Positions 61,494-64,000 of a DNA stretch of 64,000 nucleotides are shown here, one piece after another (within the stretch, counting starts at the first letter, position 1; every line of letters starts with the position of its first letter). Origin of the DNA: JAWXUK01 sp044432725. Lineage in GTDB: Bacteria; Bacillota; Clostridia; Oscillospirales; Oscillospiraceae. A program made the position numbers and the translations under genes. The notes under the pieces were generated by a model. It made no database searches and was not told the origin of the DNA. It saw only the letters and a list, made by a program, of their open reading frames with translations. The stretch covers positions 62,001-126,000 of the forward strand of contig JAWXUL010000004.1 of the NCBI GenBank assembly GCA_044432725.1. Direction: 5' to 3'.

Positions 61494-63368
61494 TTAAATT
61501 TCTGTGTCATCGATGCGATAAATTCTCAATCCATCAAAAAGAGCCAGAAGAGGAATCATCAACTTCATAGGTTCTGCGTCTTTTGCCTGATCCGCTAGAG
61601 AAAGCTCATCAAAATGTTTCAAATCTGGGTGAACTCGATTACGGTTTCGCACAGCTTTGTCCAGTTTTTCAGTGTCAAACTTTTTAGCATAGTACTGCCA
61701 ACCCATAGCAAATTTCTCTTCCATCCAACGTTCATGCTCTAAGCGAGAGATTTTGTCTAGTTCAGCAGGGGTAAAAGCAGTCAGGGGTTTTTTGTGAGAG
61801 GGGGCATCCGTGTAATAACAAGAAAGTGCTTGTAGATGTTTGGCGTAGCCCTTTGCCTGAGCGATGTTAGATAGTTTAATTTCTAAAGATAATTTTTCGA
61901 AGGAAGCGATGAATTTTTGTCCTAATTCTTCTAGTTTTGCCTTTGTGTTGATCAAGTGCAAATCTTTTAAACCATTTTCATAGCGTCCATTCAGTATTAA
62001 GGCAAAGTCGTATATATTCAAATAGTTTGTGTTAGACATAAACCCTGCTGTTAATCGGCTTGCTTTTTTGAATTCAGTGGAAAAAGTCACAGAGAGGGAA
62101 GCAGAAATATCCACAATGTCGTGAATGCTTTTTCCAAATTGACTCATTTCTTCTGGCTGATCTGTGTGCAAGCTTTGATATGATTTAGACTTCAAACTTT
62201 GTTCCTTGTATAGTTCATCGTAAAAATAGATGCAATGAATGGAATTGTCTTGAAATTTTAAATCAAAGCCAAAGGGATAAACATCGCTTCTGGAATTTTG
62301 CCCAAAGGAAATACGGTTCCAACATTGTAATTCATCGCAAAGCATCAACAAATAAGCAAGAGGGGCTTCGTCCTGAAGATCCAGATTTTTTGTGAGGTGG
62401 CAATGGTTCACAGAAAATTTAAACAGACTGTTGTGCAAAGTCACTGCCACAATGGCATCCACTTTCCCTTGGTCTAATTGGGACAGATTGGTCAGGGATT
62501 GAAAATATTTTTTGGCAAGAATCAGTCCGCTAAAATAAGCATGGTCTAAATAGAGATAAGTTGCCTTGGGTTTCTCTTGATAATTATCAAAATTTCCCCG
62601 ATAGACCATGGTTTCTTCCAGTTCTTCATAAGAAAGCTGATAGGTTTCTCCCAGTTCCTTGTGAATTTCTTTGGCAAGCAACAGGCGTAAATCAATTTTT
62701 TCTTCCCCCACTGTCACAGAAGCAAATTGCTCCATGCCTTTATAAGAAACAAAAGGAGAAAAATCTGTCTGACTGCCTACTTCAGATTTGTCTACCCCCT
62801 CTAAAACACAGGCGTATACTTTCAGCTGTTGATGGGCGATTTCAAAGGGATAACCCACATCGTGAAAGAGAGAGGAAAGTCCCCAATGTTCTAAAAAGTG
62901 ACAGCTCCCCTTACCGACTAGGTCATATTTCTTTTCATAGACAAGTCGCACCTTTTCATTGTTACGAAAAATAGCAAGACCTAAGAGAAAAACATAAACA
63001 GAGTGGGTATAGTGGTCTCTGTGTTTCATCAACAAAGAGCTGGAATTGCTCTCATGCTCTGCCAATAATTCGACCAAATACCGCACAGAATGATAGTTGT
63101 TGCCAAAGGGTTGGAAAATTTCACAATAGCAAACATACACATCAAAAGCGTCATCACGTGACCCTGTCTCCAGAAAGCGAGCCACAGCTGTTTCAAGACA
63201 AAGTCTGTCAATATCACGGTTAAAGTTGTAGTCTTCATTTGGTTCCTCTTGTAAATGTAATAAATCTGTGCAGTTATCACGGATGAAGGTGAGCGATTCT
63301 TTTCCTAAGTTATGCCCCACAAGGGGCAAGGGAGGGGTTTGACTTGCTGTTAATGCGGAATATGACAT
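61494..63368 (-). CDS. HD-domain phosphohydrolase-like protein with C-terminal RyR domain
   Basis: A 624-residue protein. Residues 110-350 hold a complete HD-type metal site spread over the usual spacing: HYTHSVYVFLLGLA (His122), SLFHDVGYPFEI (His169-Asp170), TLHNSLF (His312) and LLMLCDELQCWNR (Asp345). The C-terminal RyR domain (about 543-592) has SRLEHERWMEEKFAMGW and VHPDLKHFDEL. The ATG at 63368 follows AAGGAG; an in-frame extension to 63446 has no site. First gene of the operon. HD proteins hydrolyse nucleotides or cyclic nucleotides, but the substrate here is unknown. Confidence 0.8.
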   Translation of the reverse strand: MSYSALTASQTPPLPLVGHNLGKESLTFIRDNCTDLLHLQEEPNEDYNFNRDIDRLCLETAVARFLETGSRDDAFDVYVCYCEIFQPFGNNYHSVRYLVELLAEHESNSSSLLMKHRDHYTHSVYVFLLGLAIFRNNEKVRLVYEKKYDLVGKGSCHFLEHWGLSSLFHDVGYPFEIAHQQLKVYACVLEGVDKSEVGSQTDFSPFVSYKGMEQFASVTVGEEKIDLRLLLAKEIHKELGETYQLSYEELEETMVYRGNFDNYQEKPKATYLYLDHAYFSGLILAKKYFQSLTNLSQLDQGKVDAIVAVTLHNSLFKFSVNHCHLTKNLDLQDEAPLAYLLMLCDELQCWNRISFGQNSRSDVYPFGFDLKFQDNSIHCIYFYDELYKEQSLKSKSYQSLHTDQPEEMSQFGKSIHDIVDISASLSVTFSTEFKKASRLTAGFMSNTNYLNIYDFALILNGRYENGLKDLHLINTKAKLEELGQKFIASFEKLSLEIKLSNIAQAKGYAKHLQALSCYYTDAPSHKKPLTAFTPAELDKISRLEHERWMEEKFAMGWQYYAKKFDTEKLDKAVRNRNRVHPDLKHFDELSLADQAKDAEPMKLMIPLLALFDGLRIYRIDDTEI

Positions 63369-63455
63369 AAAAAACTCCTTTTTCTTAAGAGCAACAGAAA
63401 AAGCTCTTTTGTGTGATGTTCTTACACTCTTTCTATTAAAAAACAACAGTTAAGT

Positions 63456-63698
63456 GATTCCTTGTTTTTAGATGGAACGAGTCTTCTATTTATGGACGAT
63501 CCAAGACAAGAAAAATTGTCGATTCTTATATTATACAGGAAATTTTAAGAAAAGACAAGAGGGAAATCACTAAGACAGAAATCACCCATTTCAGTGAAAA
63601 TCTAGGGGAATACCTCTCAGAAAAAGTTGCATCCACGTATATAGCGAAAACGCTTTTCATTTCAAAGGGAATATGTTATACTAAAGAAGTAGGATAAA
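63456..63698 (+). other. Open frame without a start codon (possible gene remnant)
   Basis: An 80-codon open stretch reads WNESSIYGRSKTRKIVDSYI and then EILRKDKREITKTEITHFSE to a stop at 63696-63698. Composition looks protein-like, but there is no start codon or ribosome site, and the last part overlaps a promoter-like sequence (TATACT at 63677-63682). It may be the tail of a decayed gene. Confidence 0.25.
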
Positions 63699-63735
63699 TA
63701 CAAAGAAAAGGTTTTGGAATAGAAAGGGGATCATG

Positions 63736-64000
63736 ATGAAATTAACAGAATATAAAAACGAAAATTTTCAGGCAGGACCAGAAGGAAAAATAGAGTTTTT
63801 CTCTCCAGAAGGCATAGAAGATCACGGTTTTTTAGTCTTAAAAGTAAAGAATACCAGCCGATATCTCCAAGGGATTCAGTTGGGTTTTTGGAAAAAATCC
63901 AGTGAAGAATCTGACCTAAACGTGACTTTTGGCATCATTCCTCAGCTAGAGACAATCCTGTGTCTCCCACTTCATTATTTAGATGGTCAAACCATGTTCC
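63736..64000 (+). CDS. Start of an unidentified protein, truncated by the window edge
   Basis: ATG at 63736 (an in-frame ATG also at 63733) after GAAAGGGG. The visible 88 residues begin MKLTEYKNENFQAGPEGKIE and continue in a beta-rich pattern (GFLVLKVKNTSRYLQGIQLG). No family recognised. A TATACT -10 box lies about 50 bases upstream. Confidence 0.6.
   Translation, partial: MKLTEYKNENFQAGPEGKIEFFSPEGIEDHGFLVLKVKNTSRYLQGIQLGFWKKSSEESDLNVTFGIIPQLETILCLPLHYLDGQTMF

Overview
The window looks like a chromosomal segment of a low-GC, spore-forming, anaerobic Firmicute of the class Clostridia, most likely a gut Lachnospirales-type organism. The grounds are an A+T-rich sequence with strong AGGAGG ribosome sites, a sporulation sigma-K gene, S-layer-homology (SLH) surface proteins, several ferredoxin-type proteins, BspA-like leucine-rich repeats, an AgrC/AgrA-type signalling pair and GC-rich intergenic repeats. 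Family assignments come from reading motifs; no database search was possible.

Layout. 1-5.3 kb: 3' end of an SLH/fibronectin surface protein, a DUF4956 membrane protein and a Cthe_2159-like beta-helix lipoprotein. 5.4-9.5 kb: a Crp/Fnr regulator divergent from a ferredoxin-like protein, an acidic repeat protein behind a LytTR-type operator, and an orphan GHKL sensor kinase. 9.5-19.4 kb: housekeeping genes (tRNA-Pro, trmB, a chemotaxis receptor, asnB, rpiB, aldose epimerase, tRNA-Arg, dipeptidase, two tRNA-Ser, sigK). 19.2-28.3 kb: accessory genes with many fragments, ending in a large BspA/SLH gene carrying a premature stop. 28.5-32.2 kb: a YtrA-type regulator and ABC transporter operon. 32.7-39.1 kb: a type I restriction-modification locus holding a nonsense-mutated DUF559 gene and a palindromic repeat. 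39.1-42.5 kb: a second, decayed copy of the small-Cys-protein/HTH module seen at 19 kb, a TrkA-C membrane protein and a hypothetical membrane protein.

43.0-47.6 kb: a MarR-controlled operon encoding a nitrogenase-like Fe protein, a truncated NifD-like subunit with a Gly/Arg/Met-rich tail, a NifK-like subunit without the expected cluster cysteines, and a MATE exporter. This is not a nitrogen-fixation locus and its substrate is unknown. 48.4-51.6 kb: a leader-RNA candidate, a flavin/ferredoxin protein and an Opu-type transporter. 51.8-56.1 kb: a BlaR1/BlaI pair, a FecR-domain lipoprotein and an orphan LytTR response regulator.

56.4-63.4 kb: the most unusual operon. It encodes an HD-phosphohydrolase/RyR protein, a membrane-anchored Rossmann/RyR protein and a Clp-type ATPase with a degenerate first AAA module followed by two complete D2-type modules. 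I infer a membrane-linked ligand-sensing and protein-remodelling system, possibly for stress or defence. The right edge holds the start of an unidentified plus-strand gene.
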